From the NCBI GenBank assembly GCA_037179385.1, contig CM074179.1, forward strand, positions 70,947,806-71,011,805: DNA of 64,000 nt, written 5' to 3'. The notes beneath the pieces were generated by a model. The model saw only the letters and a program-made list of their open reading frames with translations, did no database searches and had not been told where the DNA came from. The DNA comes from Holothuria scabra (lineage: Eukaryota > Echinodermata > Holothuroidea > Aspidochirotida > Holothuriidae). The position numbers and the translations under genes are program-made. Of the stretch, positions 14,301 through 23,417 are shown one piece after another. Position 1 is the stretch's first letter. Every line of letters begins with the position of its first letter.

Positions 14301-17300
14301 CGAGGAAAATTTCCATTTTTTGTGAACAACAATTGCAAATATGAAGCTTTTATCGGTGAGGATTCGGAATTTCATGAGAAAAGAGTTAGAAAAACTACAC
14401 TACACTTAACTGGTATCACAAGTGACCACTTTCTATTTTTTAACATTCAGAGCCAGGAGAACCCCCCCCCCCCGAACTACGCCATGGACTGCACTAATGC
14501 ACATTTGACTAAGGGACTGCCAATAAAAACGACTGTTTCTTATTTCTAATTAATGATTTATCCGTCAAGTTAACTCGATTTTACTAAGGCTACCATGGAT
14601 GTCACAATTAACCCATGTGATGTGGGGACGACGGTTTCATCAGGACATCATTTCATTCAACAAAGGTATTACGACAATCACAAAATACTGTGTCCGGTGG
14701 CATAGCTAGACTTTGTCCAGGGCCATCGAGCATCCACACTTCCCTATTTAGTTTTAAGCCGATGCATATTTCTGTGCGAAGTATTTACGAGACGCACTTT
14801 TAAACTTTTTTTTTTATTTTCAAGATATAGAGTTGTATTGCAGAAAATTTTGGATTCTTGTACTAAAGCGAGGACACATCATGCTCTTAACATTTCACAG
14901 TTTAGATGCATTGGTAATCAGGCGTCAAAAGACGGAATAAAGACGTTTTGTGAGGCGAGCGATGCTCGCCGAAAATCGACTTTCTAAAATAGATATTTAA
15001 AAATTTGGAACTTGCATCACAGAACCTTATGAATTCTGGGTTTTCTGTAAGAAAATATGAAACGTTTGCGGATTATTGGAGAATCTGCTATCTTTATTAG
15101 CAAATCTGAGTCTGCACGGCGACTGAGCATCGTTGTTGCTGCATAATTTAACCTCAAGCCTGCGAATTCAGGCTGTCGACGGCATTAAAATGTATTGGAA
15201 ACTATGTTGTCTTCTTAAGACAAATATTTGAAAATGAGGGGCTTATATTAGACCAAAAATTGGAGTTTATAAAAGAAATGTTAGGAAAACGTCATTGTAG
15301 TTGATCAGTGTCTCTGATAATAAGTTGTCGCATATGTCATTTAAATTTTACATATCCAGAATCCGCGCGGAAAGGTCCCCACTTTGATTTGTTTTAAAGA
15401 GTGGACATTTCCGTGTGAGGGGTTGCAATGAGCCGAAAGTGTTCCCTTTCTTTAGAGGAATATGTGAAAATATGCTTGTATCGGAGACGATTTGGAATTT
15501 CATGAAAGAAAAGTCGGGAAAATCGCAATGCGTTTGTGGATGATTTGTTGTCATATATAGGCTAGAAAATTTCCTTAACTTCATAATTTGAAGCCGTCTG
15601 TGATTGTGTCGCCTTCAAATTTGCATGCATATGGCAGAGACGTAAAAAGAAAACGCGGTAAGCTACATAATTGTCTGCACTGTGTTTCCATACGGTACAC
15701 AGTAGGCTACTTTAACACAGGCTTTTTCTAACTCAATAACCCTTGCCAACCATTGCTGAACATTAATTTTACTGATAAATTCAATGTCAATTCAAAGTAT
15801 GTTACCGTTACCTGCGGTGTCGTCGAAGCCGAGAATATCTACTATATTCTTGTGAGGTGTTAACGATTTGAACTGTTTTACAATTTTCTGAAAGTTGTAA
15901 AGATCCGTCAATTGCGCAGAGTCTAAAGAAATAAATTGTTGTTTATTTAGCTCATTCTAATCACTTTTGGGAAAGATGAGACCAGTTTTCAAATACCAGC
16001 ATAAAGAGAATGAGAACACCAACGTTTCTCCACATTACAAAACTGAACAACTGTTCAGGTTAACGCTCTTCATAATATACTATACATGCAGCTATACCAA
16101 TTGCTGTGACGTAACGGATACTTTCAGTAACGAAGCTTAATATTGCTAATTTTAATGCATGATTAAAATACCTGATAAAGTCTTAGCAACAAAGACAAAT
16201 TTGTTTGAGTCTTTGGATGACAACACAGCAGTCCAGTATTTCATTTTGCCTCCTCCTGGTATTTTCGAAAGTAATGTGACATTATCTCGCTTTAAAAGAT
16301 CTTTCTCTGGCACAACATCTGTAAGACAGAAAACAAAAATTAAAAAAGGGATGAATTTAAGAACGATGAATTTTCAATGGATACACAAATTCACGACAAA
16401 GACAAAACACTGAATATTTATTTAGTAAAAATCTTTCGTAACTATGACCTAACGTCGTGGTTGATTACAGTGTGGTAGATTCTGTCGAATCTTGCATCTG
16501 TACCTATGTTTAACCTGAAATATATTCAGAAATTTTCATGCAACAGTAATTCAGACAAAATAATTAATAATGTGAAAGACCTCCCCGATGTTTCCTTTCG
16601 GGAGAGGAGGGGTTCACAATCATTTCAGAAGGAAAAACTAGGTGCTAGGAAGAAAAGGTTAATATTATATGTCAACTCTGATTACCCCATTAAATATTAC
16701 TATGTATATTCTATTACTCAAGGTTATTGAATTGCTAGCACAACGTTTTGTTTTTTATTTCCTACAAAACATCACGTCACGGTTCGATTTTGCTTTCATT
16801 TACCGTGTGGTGAGGAAGATAATTCCATTCTTAAGTTACTGGTGGCTCCGCATTCTTCGTAAACTTGTCTATAAGATATATAAAACAGAACAAGTAAGTA
16901 TATAGAACAATTTGGCCAAATCTGAACATCCCACAACTGACACTGTTATGTGCTTGTGTCCATATGGTCTATGGCATTTTAAGTTCCATAGCAGTAACAA
17001 CTAAAAGTCTCAATTAACCATAGAAAAGAACAAAATATGTTAATAGTCCATCTCCAACAAAAATACATTTCTGATTTTGTCATCGTTTGCTTAATTTTTA
17101 GCTATAATGAAAAGAGACATATTGAAATATGATATTTACTACGCTATATCAATTCACAACTATTTAGGGTTCGGTTTATAAGTGAACACCCTTTGTGACG
17201 TTGCGTTAACTTACATTTGACGGTTTGTCCTTTGCTTTGATCCTAGAGTAGGGAAAAGATTGACTTCTTAGTTCAGATACTACTTTAAATAGTTCTACAC

Positions 17301-20300
17301 TTGATGTACAAGATGTAATATATTTTAATTACAACATTGCTACATTTCAGATGACATTTTGAGAAAATCATGTTGAAAGACTGAACTGAGTCATATAGGC
17401 CTGTTAGCCCTTTGTACTTTCCACGCGGTGTGAAACATCAGTATAAGATTAGTAAGATAATGTGTATGAAATCATTGCACAAAATATAACTTAACGATCT
17501 TACTTTTTCGTGTAACGAGCAACACCGCTACCACACTGGCTATCAGAAAAGTGACTGAAGACACTGAAACAATAATCCACACGATGTTTTCATTCTACAA
17601 GAGAAAACCAGGGCAAATGGTTCACAAGGAATATAAACTCTGGTAACAAATGGTACTTGAAAATGTTAAAAGTTGATCATAAACTGATAAAGAGCTAGAG
17701 GAACAAGAGCCACCCTGTGGAAAAATTGCCGGTACCATTGTAGAAACATGAGATGTGATAACGTTTGCTTGGTTTTAATGAACGTGACGCAAACTCCAAC
17801 CGTATCAGGTATAGCAGTGAGTTGTGGTTACCGTAGCCGCGTCTTCAAATGATCTCTTCTGACTTAAAAGGAATATTGATATTAGAAAATAAATGTTATT
17901 TTCCTAGAACACTACAACAACTTCAAGTGACATCAGGCACGCCTTTGACGCTAATAATCTTACCTCATGTGGTTATTATGATGTTGTTATTGTACAATAC
18001 AGAAAAGACCAAGACATACATACCAGAACCGTGACAAAGCCTTTGGTGGTAATAGACAACCTGTTGATGAATAGTGTAATCTACGTATGACTTATTCAAC
18101 GGAAATAACCATTATAGTTTGAAAAAAAAAACCATTATCATGCATTCAGATGAATACAGAAATTAAAATTCAGGTATAACTTGTAACCATCGATTACATT
18201 GATTGTGGTTTTGAGTCATTTGTTAACAAATGTAGCCTACAAACTATAAAATTTACAATGATTGTGCAAACGTTGCACCTTTATTTCGTCAGTTTTAATA
18301 AAAAAGATTTGAAAACGAACTGAAAAGTATGCTATGTTGTGTAGCTTTTAAATCCATAAGGTACTTAATGAATGAAACCCATAAATGAATGAAAGAACGT
18401 ACAAACGAAAGATGGAACGAACGACAGAAGGAAAGGACAAAAGGAACGAATGGATAAAAGAACATTTTGACCAATCGATCAATCCATCTATTGAACGATT
18501 AAACGATGGACAAAAGTGCAAATGACATTTGAAAAAAAATAAATATGTTAAACATCTTAAGAGAAACTGAAAAACTCTTACTACCCCTCAGTTCACTTGC
18601 TTTTCAAGGCAGTGAATGTTTGTTGGTTATACCGGGTTGGAAAGTTTCCTAGCTTCTGTTTAAAGGTATTGTCATGAATTAAAAAAATAAGCTCTAGGGC
18701 AAAATGAATCGTTCGTATAAAATTCAAGATTTTTATCTGAAGCTATCAAGAAGGGATTACTACTCTATCAGTAATTTGGTTTGCTTTAGTTAATGTTCTC
18801 ACACAATTTCACCAAAAACTTTTTACAAACTAAACAAAAAATTCTTCCCAGAGAATATTTTTCCCAATGGAATTTTCCTGAAGTATAGGTCGAGAGAAAT
18901 CCACACTACAAGCAGCCAACGACGTTTACAACTGTAACTTATGTGCAGGGATATGATTGAGACAAGTGGTCTTCCTAAATGTCTACCTACAATGGAAAAC
19001 AAGAATGAAACCAATCAATCTCGACCACACTTCAATGTTTAAGCTAAAAGCTCACAATGCTTGCAAATTTCTTTGATTAGTTGTGAACAGAATGCAAGTT
19101 TCAAGGTTATCAAAGTTGTATCAGAACTGAGCTACATTTATTGTTCTCTAAAAATATTTGTTTGTTGGGATATTGCAATGATCGATAAACCAGGATAAAC
19201 TTACTATTGGCTGCGGTATCTTACTATCAAGGTAGAAAAACAAAACCTACCTAAATAAATGTTTTTCTTAGTAATGCAAAAAGATAATATCACTGAAAAT
19301 CTTACACTTGTGTTGAAGACTGGATCGCATCTGCGAAGAGGAATAAATTTTAAAATATGAATTTGTACAAAAATGTTCGTCATTTAAGAGCAGATTTAAC
19401 GTTTTCAAATTTTATTTATCGAACGGATAATCCTTTTAGTTTTAATACTGTACTACAGTTTCTTTTAGATGACTTCCCTCACATGGGGTACCTTTATGTA
19501 TGGGTGATCACCCCTGACTTTGTCCTTGTTATATTTTGCCATTTAAAAGAGCAAATAACATTTGGTAAAAGGCGTACACTCTTTTTCCTGATTTTAATAT
19601 GTGAAGCTCATAGGAGAATTCCATTCTGTCACTTCAATTTGGTCAAACAGTAACGGATATAATTATATATATATATAATTATATATATTACGAAAATCAA
19701 CTCTCAATTTGTCTTTTGTTCGATGGTCCGGTGGACTTGGTTTTTGCATTCCTTCAGAAATAAAAGAATTATAAGGCGAGGCCTGTCGGCAAACTTACCA
19801 GACGTCAACAGCTTTATTCTTATCTTCTGTTCATGAGAAATATAACGACCACCTCTGACGCAAGTAACATTTTCGTGCCCAATTAGACTGTAGTTCATCA
19901 TTATTGTAAAACAATACAAGGTACCCAGTTTTGTACAGTTTTGAACAGTAGTGGAAGAATCAATATATTCATTGTCAATAAGCAAGGTCAGATTAAGGTG
20001 GGACCTCTCTCCGGCAGCGTGACATCCCAGGAAAACGTTTTTAAGATTCTTTGTGTAGAAAGAAATGGTTGTGTTCGTTCTGTAGATGTCGTCATCGAGA
20101 GTAACATAAAACTGAGGTTGAACTGAAAAAAGAATATATTTCACAAAAAAGTAATTAAGGGAGAGAGAAAAGATCTTTTCTTCCATTCTTAATCTTCTGT
20201 CGGTTAACTTACCATACGTTAACAAATTTATTCTTATCTTCTGTTCGTCAGAAATATAGTGAACACTTCTAACGCAAGTTACATTTTCGTGCCCAATTAA

Positions 20301-21717
20301 GCTGTAGTTCTTGATAATGGTTAAACAATGGCCGATGCTCGGTTCCGTACAACTTTGAACCGTGATAGATGAATCAATATACTTATTGTCAATAAGCAAG
20401 GTCAGATTAGAGTGGGGCTTCTCTCCACGAGCGTGACAGCCCAAGGCAACGTATTGAAGATCCTTTGTGTAGAAAGTAAGGGTGGTGTTCGTCGTGTAGG
20501 TGGTGCCATCGAGAGTAACATAAAGTTGAGGTCCAACTGAAAAAGAATATTTTAAACCCTGTCAGTAAAACCAAATTTAAGATAAAATTGCCGCATTGCA
20601 TTTCGTTTGGACCCATCGTTTTAAATTAGATGGAGTTGAACTACAAAATCATCTGTACAGAAAGAGTAAAGTTTCCTCCGAATTAATTTTCAGAATGAAT
20701 TTTCTAACTGTATCTGGACAACTCTTTTTTTTTAACACCTTTATAGGGATGTAAAGTTAAAGCTAACTACGACAAAACCATACGCTTTTAGATCATGGAA
20801 ATGGATGCATTTTTTGTTACACGTTATCGTAGCAGCCGGACATTATTGGCAAATTGTAAAGGTCTTAGAAAAGAACAGACTCCTCATTTAACCTATTAAG
20901 AAACCGATAAGTATGAATTGACTACTTGTCGAACGTGTGACATCTAATCTAGGGTAATTGGTAAAAAATGACACGCTCTCCGACTATTGTTGGCATGAGT
21001 CCTAAAAAGAAGAAAAAAAAGACAAATTAAGATGATGTCAAAACTTAGATTGCGAAATTCTATTCTAAAGTAACGACTTATTTCTAATCTTTTGGAAAAT
21101 TAGACTTGCCGTTAAATTTTAACTATACTGTGATAGAAAATAAAGTCAAAGAATACGCTTCAAACCATACAATAATTTCGTTTCCATTTAAAAGTTAAAA
21201 TTTAAAAGTAATTGTAAACTTTAATAATATGAAAGGAAAACAATTAAATAAGTGTCATCGGACACTTCAGTTGAATAGAGCGACAGCAGCTGGATAGAGC
21301 TGTTTTGTATCAATTCGGTCCTATGGTATAACGTGCTTTTGTGTTATCAATATACTTACCCTCATTTTTTAATGACAAGATGTATTGTTTTTGAACAATC
21401 TCTGTGCAAAGACAGGTGTAGTTACCCACGTTAGACTCGTTGACCGAATTTATCCGTACAGACTTATCCATAGAAAATTCCCAGTCTTCTTGGGGATAAT
21501 TCGATGGCCGAGTTCGGAAAAAGATTCTTTGATTATTAAATTTCCAAATTATGTATTCGGCTGAGGAGCATGTACACACACCGAATATTACGCATTCACC
21601 AGGCAGTTTAATAACTGTAGAATTGCTGTCGTAGAACTTACAAATCGTGCTACCCAAAGTACAAAATGTGCACAATGTAAGTACTATGCAATATGCATAG
21701 TATATCACGGTATGCAT
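5220..21717 (-). CDS. Ig-domain receptor tyrosine pseudokinase, 14 exons (gene 1, overall model)
   Basis: Splicing 14 minus-strand exons at GT/AG sites gives an uninterrupted 707-residue frame (2124 bp with stop); every junction phase agrees. Domains in order: signal peptide about 1-22, V-type Ig about 30-119, two related Ig-like domains 120-227 and 228-335, stalk 336-354, transmembrane helix about 358-381, kinase-like domain about 390-675, tail to 707. The ATP lysine (K430, in VAK), the HKNIV motif, PPES, DVWSF and RPTF are present. The catalytic loop reads HPGICSRK (538-545) instead of HRDLAARN, the metal motif reads DFV (558-560), no acidic residue sits at the expected helix-C glutamate position, and the usual CW is SW. 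Such a receptor would sit in the plasma membrane and probably signals without phosphotransfer; that is inference. The exact family is not recognised. The start could also be the upstream in-frame ATG at 21756. Confidence 0.88.
5524..5626 (-). CDS. Gene 1 exon 13: kinase subdomain XI
   Basis: Encodes [18 protein letters not shown] and [16 protein letters not shown], the end of the kinase fold: the CW-x(6)-RP-F signature with Ser replacing Cys. Acceptor TTTTTTTTAG, donor GTAATC. It lies 5.3 kb from the preceding exon, the longest intron of the gene, which contains several transposable elements. Confidence 0.88.
6065..6840. mobile_element. Fold-back element, about 0.8 kb
   Basis: An imperfect palindrome centred near 6430. 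GAGCTGAGCCAATTGAGAA (left) faces TTCTCAATTGGCTCAGCTC (right), and further pairs (ATCTCAGTTTATTGCTTC / GAAGCAATAAACTGAGAT; GGGAGGGATCTTA / TAAG-CCCCTCCC) extend the arms to roughly 350 bp each. It is inside the long gene 1 intron. A diverged copy of one arm is at 63420-63830. Confidence 0.75.
7081..7775 (+). repeat. Two diverged direct copies of a 170-bp module
   Basis: GGTGTGGTCGTGAAATACAA (about 7085) and GGTGTGGCCATGAAGTCCAA (about 7600) open the copies. Both run through AAGGTCACA and GTGTCATATGAAA in the same order. Probably remnants of one old transposable element; no coding capacity. Confidence 0.6.
7957..8126. mobile_element. Truncated hAT-like MITE with surviving TSD
   Basis: The right end reads CTGCGCAAGCCACTG. 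The left end lacks the first bases and starts in AAGCGGGG, but ATGTGACC flanks both sides (7949-7956 and 8127-8134), an 8-bp duplication. The left terminus therefore seems to have lost about its first ten bases after insertion. Confidence 0.65.
8883..10304. mobile_element. hAT-like non-autonomous element, near-perfect TSD
   Basis: Left end CACTAGCGTAGCCAGAG and right end CTCTGGCTACGCCCCTG-like sequence (ATCTGGCTACGCCCCTG) are diverged inverted termini of the CAGTGGCGTAGCC family. Flanks GTTGTGCC (8875-8882) and GTCGTGCC (10305-10312) match in 7 of 8 bases. There is no coding capacity. Confidence 0.78.
10573..10863. mobile_element. hAT-like MITE (CAGGGTTGTC terminus)
   Basis: A 291-bp element with CAGGGTTGTC at the left and GACAACCCT plus one base at the right. 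Flanks TCCATATA (10565-10572) and TCCATGTA (10864-10871) agree in 7 of 8 bases. The interior has repeated CCGGGCGG/CCGCCCGG blocks. It sits in the gene 1 intron close to the donor of exon 12. Confidence 0.7.
10892..10988 (-). CDS. Gene 1 exon 12: kinase helix F-G region
   Basis: Encodes [17 protein letters not shown] followed by [15 protein letters not shown], matching the receptor kinase pattern Gx-PYpGls-eE...iR-G-rl--P--CP. Donor GTAAGT. Its intron continues through a hAT-like MITE whose flanking duplication begins about 20 bp beyond the splice donor. Confidence 0.88.
11173..11284 (-). CDS. Gene 1 exon 11: kinase PPE and subdomain IX
   Basis: Encodes [12 protein letters not shown], then [20 protein letters not shown] and EIFSL. 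This is the P+1 loop, the APE-equivalent and the DxWSFG region of a receptor tyrosine kinase (A in place of G in WSFA). Donor GTAAGA; phase 1 exit completing a Gly codon with the next exon. Confidence 0.9.
12584..12703 (-). CDS. Gene 1 exon 10: degenerate catalytic loop and DFG region
   Basis: A 120-bp phase 0-0 exon encoding [17 protein letters not shown] and [14 protein letters not shown]. It aligns without gaps to the canonical HRDLAARNVLL-ENG-CKISDFG. The proton-acceptor Asp is Gly, the Arg is Pro, the loop Asn is Lys and the DFG Gly is Val; the metal-binding Asp is kept. The reading frame and splice sites (TCTTCAAAG / GTAATA) are intact, so these are substitutions in a maintained gene and not signs of pseudogene decay. 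Confidence 0.9.
13188..13381 (-). CDS. Gene 1 exon 9: kinase hinge and helices D-E
   Basis: Encodes [20 protein letters not shown], matching the hinge and helix D (consensus [15 protein letters not shown]), a kinase-insert-like segment [12 protein letters not shown], then [19 protein letters not shown] (helix E). The donor is GTAATT directly after AAT. The next exon supplies the catalytic loop. Confidence 0.88.
13865..15170 (+). repeat. Two diverged direct copies of a 190-bp module
   Basis: AATTCTAGGTTTTCTGTA...CGACGGCGACTAATGATCGC near 13912-14010 and AATTCTGGGTTTTCTGTA...GCACGGCGACTGAGCATCGT near 15030-15135 share order and wording. They lie in a gene 1 intron and look like internal repeats of an old element. 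Solo MITE-like ends (CTACGCCATGG at 14477 and GGTGGCATAGCTAG at 14695) lie between them. Confidence 0.55.
15812..15922 (-). CDS. Gene 1 exon 8: kinase N-lobe (helix C, HKNIV)
   Basis: A 111-bp exon encoding [20 protein letters not shown] and [20 protein letters not shown] is a hallmark of receptor tyrosine kinases. Counting back from the histidine, the position of the conserved helix-C glutamate is isoleucine, another departure from an active kinase. Acceptor TTTCTTTAG, donor GTAACG. Confidence 0.87.
16172..16318 (-). CDS. Gene 1 exon 7: kinase N-lobe (glycine loop, ATP lysine)
   Basis: Encodes the juxtamembrane segment [12 protein letters not shown], then [16 protein letters not shown] in the glycine-loop position and VFVAKTLS with the ATP-binding lysine. 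The glycine loop does not follow the standard GxGxFG spacing. Phase 1 entry completes an Asn codon from the transmembrane exon; phase 1 exit. Confidence 0.87.
17504..17594 (-). CDS. Gene 1 exon 6: transmembrane helix
   Basis: This 91-bp exon encodes NENIVW, then an unbroken hydrophobic stretch of about 24 residues ([20 protein letters not shown]), then VTRK as the stop-transfer basic end. Acceptor TCTTGTAG and donor GTAAGA. It marks the boundary between the Ig ectodomain and the intracellular kinase-like domain. Confidence 0.88.
17832..17862 (-). CDS. Gene 1 exon 5: 31-bp stalk microexon
   Basis: A 31-bp candidate exon with acceptor TTCCTTTTAAG and donor GTAACC, encoding [10 protein letters not shown]. 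It converts phase 2 to phase 0 and so connects the first microexon to the transmembrane exon. The sequence is hydrophilic, as expected for a stalk. A second AG four bases further in breaks the phase. Confidence 0.55.
19306..19330 (-). CDS. Gene 1 exon 4: 25-bp stalk microexon
   Basis: Between acceptor CCTCTTCGCAG and donor GTAAGA lie 25 bp encoding the stalk residues AIQSSTQ with split codons at each end. Entry is phase 1 and exit phase 2, exactly what is needed to join exon 3 to exon 5. Support is splice-site strength and phase only, so it is less certain than the Ig and kinase exons. Confidence 0.6.
19799..20122 (-). CDS. Gene 1 exon 3: Ig-like domain (copy B)
   Basis: A 324-bp phase 1-1 exon encoding [11 protein letters not shown] to IKLLTSG, with donor GTAAGT. 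It is a paralogue of exon 2 made by exon duplication; the intron between them is only 90 bp and happens to be open in one frame, so the two can be misread as one reading frame. Cysteine positions match exon 2. Together the two form the membrane-proximal Ig pair of the receptor. Confidence 0.87.
20213..20536 (-). CDS. Gene 1 exon 2: Ig-like domain (copy A)
   Basis: A 324-bp phase 1-1 exon with acceptor TTTTCAG and donor GTAAGT, encoding 108 residues from [11 protein letters not shown] to LLTYG. It has ALGCHARGE as the B-strand cysteine region and HENVTCVR as the F-strand cysteine, plus several N-glycosylation sites (NTT, NLT, NYS, NVT). It is a clear duplicate of the next exon: same length, same phase and long shared stretches such as LTLLIDN and [13 protein letters not shown]. 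Confidence 0.87.
21360..21717 (-). CDS. Gene 1 exon 1: signal peptide and V-type Ig domain
   Basis: This exon encodes MHTVIYY followed by a hydrophobic run ending near CTLGS, a typical signal peptide. An Ig V-like domain follows, with cysteines in [11 protein letters not shown], a tryptophan in YIIWKF and the F-strand motif VGNYTCLC. The exon ends in phase 1 at AATGAGG, followed by the donor GTAAGT. An in-frame ATG 13 codons upstream (21756) would add MWCRLWKSNKLQI. The inner start is preferred because it gives a short N-region before the hydrophobic core. Confidence 0.85.
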
Positions 21718-21883
21718 AATTTGCAATTTATTGCTCTTCCACAGCCTGCACCACACGTGTGTTACTTATCGCATGACTTAGAAATAAGCTCTCCTAAAAC
21801 TGAAAGGAATTACTAGTAGTCTCAGTAAACACTTTCTTTTATGTTGAAGTTCATGTCTTTTTGGCGCTGTTCAAATAACGAAA

Positions 21884-22014
<131 letters not shown>

Positions 22015-22019
22015 TCAAT

Positions 22020-22064
22020 CTGCAAACAGTACTGTTTCGACCTTGTTACGTCTCCTCAGTGCAG
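22020..22064 (-). ncRNA. Type-I hammerhead ribozyme, copy 1 (weakened)
   Basis: Same architecture as copy 2, 302 bp away. Stem II has one mismatch (GACGT opposite AGGTC) and the residue before the cleavage site is U instead of C (GTT). Activity is expected to be lower. Confidence 0.78.
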
Positions 22065-22321
22065 CTCAGAGTAGATTTCAAGACGGAATGACAAGACTGA
22101 CACAGGCATAACCTGCGTCAGTCCAGCCATTCACGGTACATTGCTTGCGAATACCAAAGTGCACAAGCTCAAAGAGCGTGCTATGCATAAAGCGAATAGT
22201 ATTACGCCTTGGCTAAAATGCCAAGACTACACAAGCAATGTACCATCTCGAAATTTAAAAGTGCTCAACAAAACACGGCCATACCGAAGCACTACCGTGT
22301 AATGGGGCGAAAATACTCAAT

Positions 22322-22366
22322 CTGCAGACAGTACTGTTTCGACCTTGTTAGGTCTCCTCAGTGCAG
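22322..22366 (-). ncRNA. Type-I hammerhead ribozyme, copy 2 (intact core)
   Basis: Read on the minus strand: stem I CTGCA pairs with TGCAG; conserved CTGAGGA; stem II GACCT/AGGTC with an AACA tetraloop; GAAA; stem III ACAG/CTGT closed by a TA loop; then C at position 17, with self-cleavage predicted between 22327 and 22326. Every invariant core position is satisfied. The very short stem III is typical of Penelope-associated and retrozyme hammerheads, which may act as dimers. Confidence 0.88.
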
Positions 22367-22580
22367 CTCAGAGTAGATTTCAAGACGGAATGACAAGACT
22401 GACACAGGCATAACCTGCGTCAGTCCAGCCATTCACGGTACATTGCTTGCGAATACCAAAGTGCACAAGCTCAAAGAGCGTGCTATGCATAAAGCGAATA
22501 GTATTACGCCTTGGCTAAAATGCCAAGACTACACAAGCAATGTACCGTCTCGAAATTTAAAAGTGCTCAACAAAACACGG

Positions 22581-22637
<57 letters not shown>

Positions 22638-22735
22638 TATGTATATATATATATATATATAGATATATATAAATATATATGTATATATATATTTATATAC
22701 ATACATAAATATATATATATGTATATATTTATATT

Positions 22736-22784
<49 letters not shown>

Positions 22785-22794
22785 ATATATATAC
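22581..22794. repeat. (TA)n array with ATAAATAT variants
   Basis: Long AT repeat with interspersed TATAAATATATA and TATGTATA units, between the ribozyme dimer and the 277-bp palindrome. Confidence 0.93.
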
Positions 22795-22875
22795 ATGTTG
22801 AAGTACGCGTACTGGATTTCCAATATAATGAAAAAAGAGAGGTAACGCCTTCATCATATCCAGTAAATCATAGAA

Positions 22876-22915
22876 AACAATATATTTCAAGCTACCTCGC
22901 TCTTCCTCAGTTGTT
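22876..22915 (-). ncRNA. Hammerhead-like core in the left palindrome arm
   Basis: Exact mirror of the motif at 23008-23047 on the opposite strand. Having the two cores in inverted arms means transcripts of either strand carry one sense core each. Confidence 0.5.
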
Positions 22916-23007
22916 AACGACAAAATGGAAGTCAACAAGCTGAACTACGAGCAAGCCCAGCACTGGGCTTGCTCGTAGTTCAGCTTGTTGACTTCCATTT
23001 TGTCGTT

Positions 23008-23047
23008 AACAACTGAGGAAGAGCGAGGTAGCTTGAAATATATTGTT
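23008..23047 (+). ncRNA. Hammerhead-like core in the right palindrome arm
   Basis: AACAA-CTGAGGA-(A)-GAGC...GCTT-GAAA-TATA-TTGTT: stem I AACAA/TTGTT, the CUGAnGA box, stem II GAGC/GCUU and GAAA are all present. Stem III is reduced to a single possible A-U pair. The mirror copy lies on the minus strand at 22876-22915. It would need dimerisation to act. Confidence 0.5.
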
Positions 23048-23094
23048 TTCTATGATTTACTGGATATGATGAAGGCGTTACCCTCTCCTTTTTC

Positions 23095-23187
<93 letters not shown>
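23095..23187. repeat. (TA)n array, right of the palindrome
   Basis: Uninterrupted AT dinucleotide array starting at the palindrome's right tip. Confidence 0.95.
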
Positions 23188-23190
<3 letters not shown>

Positions 23191-23417
23191 GTCAGAAAAT
23201 AACGATGGTCGTGTCATCAAACAATGTTCGGTCTTGGATGGCACGTGTGTCACTTTTGGACTTAAAACATCCACCTATGCATGGATGGAAACTTACATGT
23301 AGTTGGACTAGAGAATTGCTGGGAATATGTTACTTTCTGAGTAGACACTTATGCATAAAATATAAAAGAAACAACCAAGAATGGAAAAGGAACAGAAACC
23401 ATAAAAGACCACAAGAG

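Larger units (their letters stand above)
22824..23100. repeat. 277-bp near-perfect palindrome
   Basis: Arms 22824-22960 and 22963-23100 are inverted copies around a 2-bp centre (GCAAGCCCAG-CA-CTGGGCTTGC), with only one or two indels near the tips. It is bordered by (TA)n arrays on both sides. As RNA or single-stranded DNA it would form one long hairpin. Confidence 0.93.

Noticed and set aside
19704..20444. A single 246-codon frame on the minus strand
   Set aside because: It reads through the 90-bp intron between the two Ig exons and past the donor of exon 3. The spliced model with GTAAGT donors at both exons explains it better.
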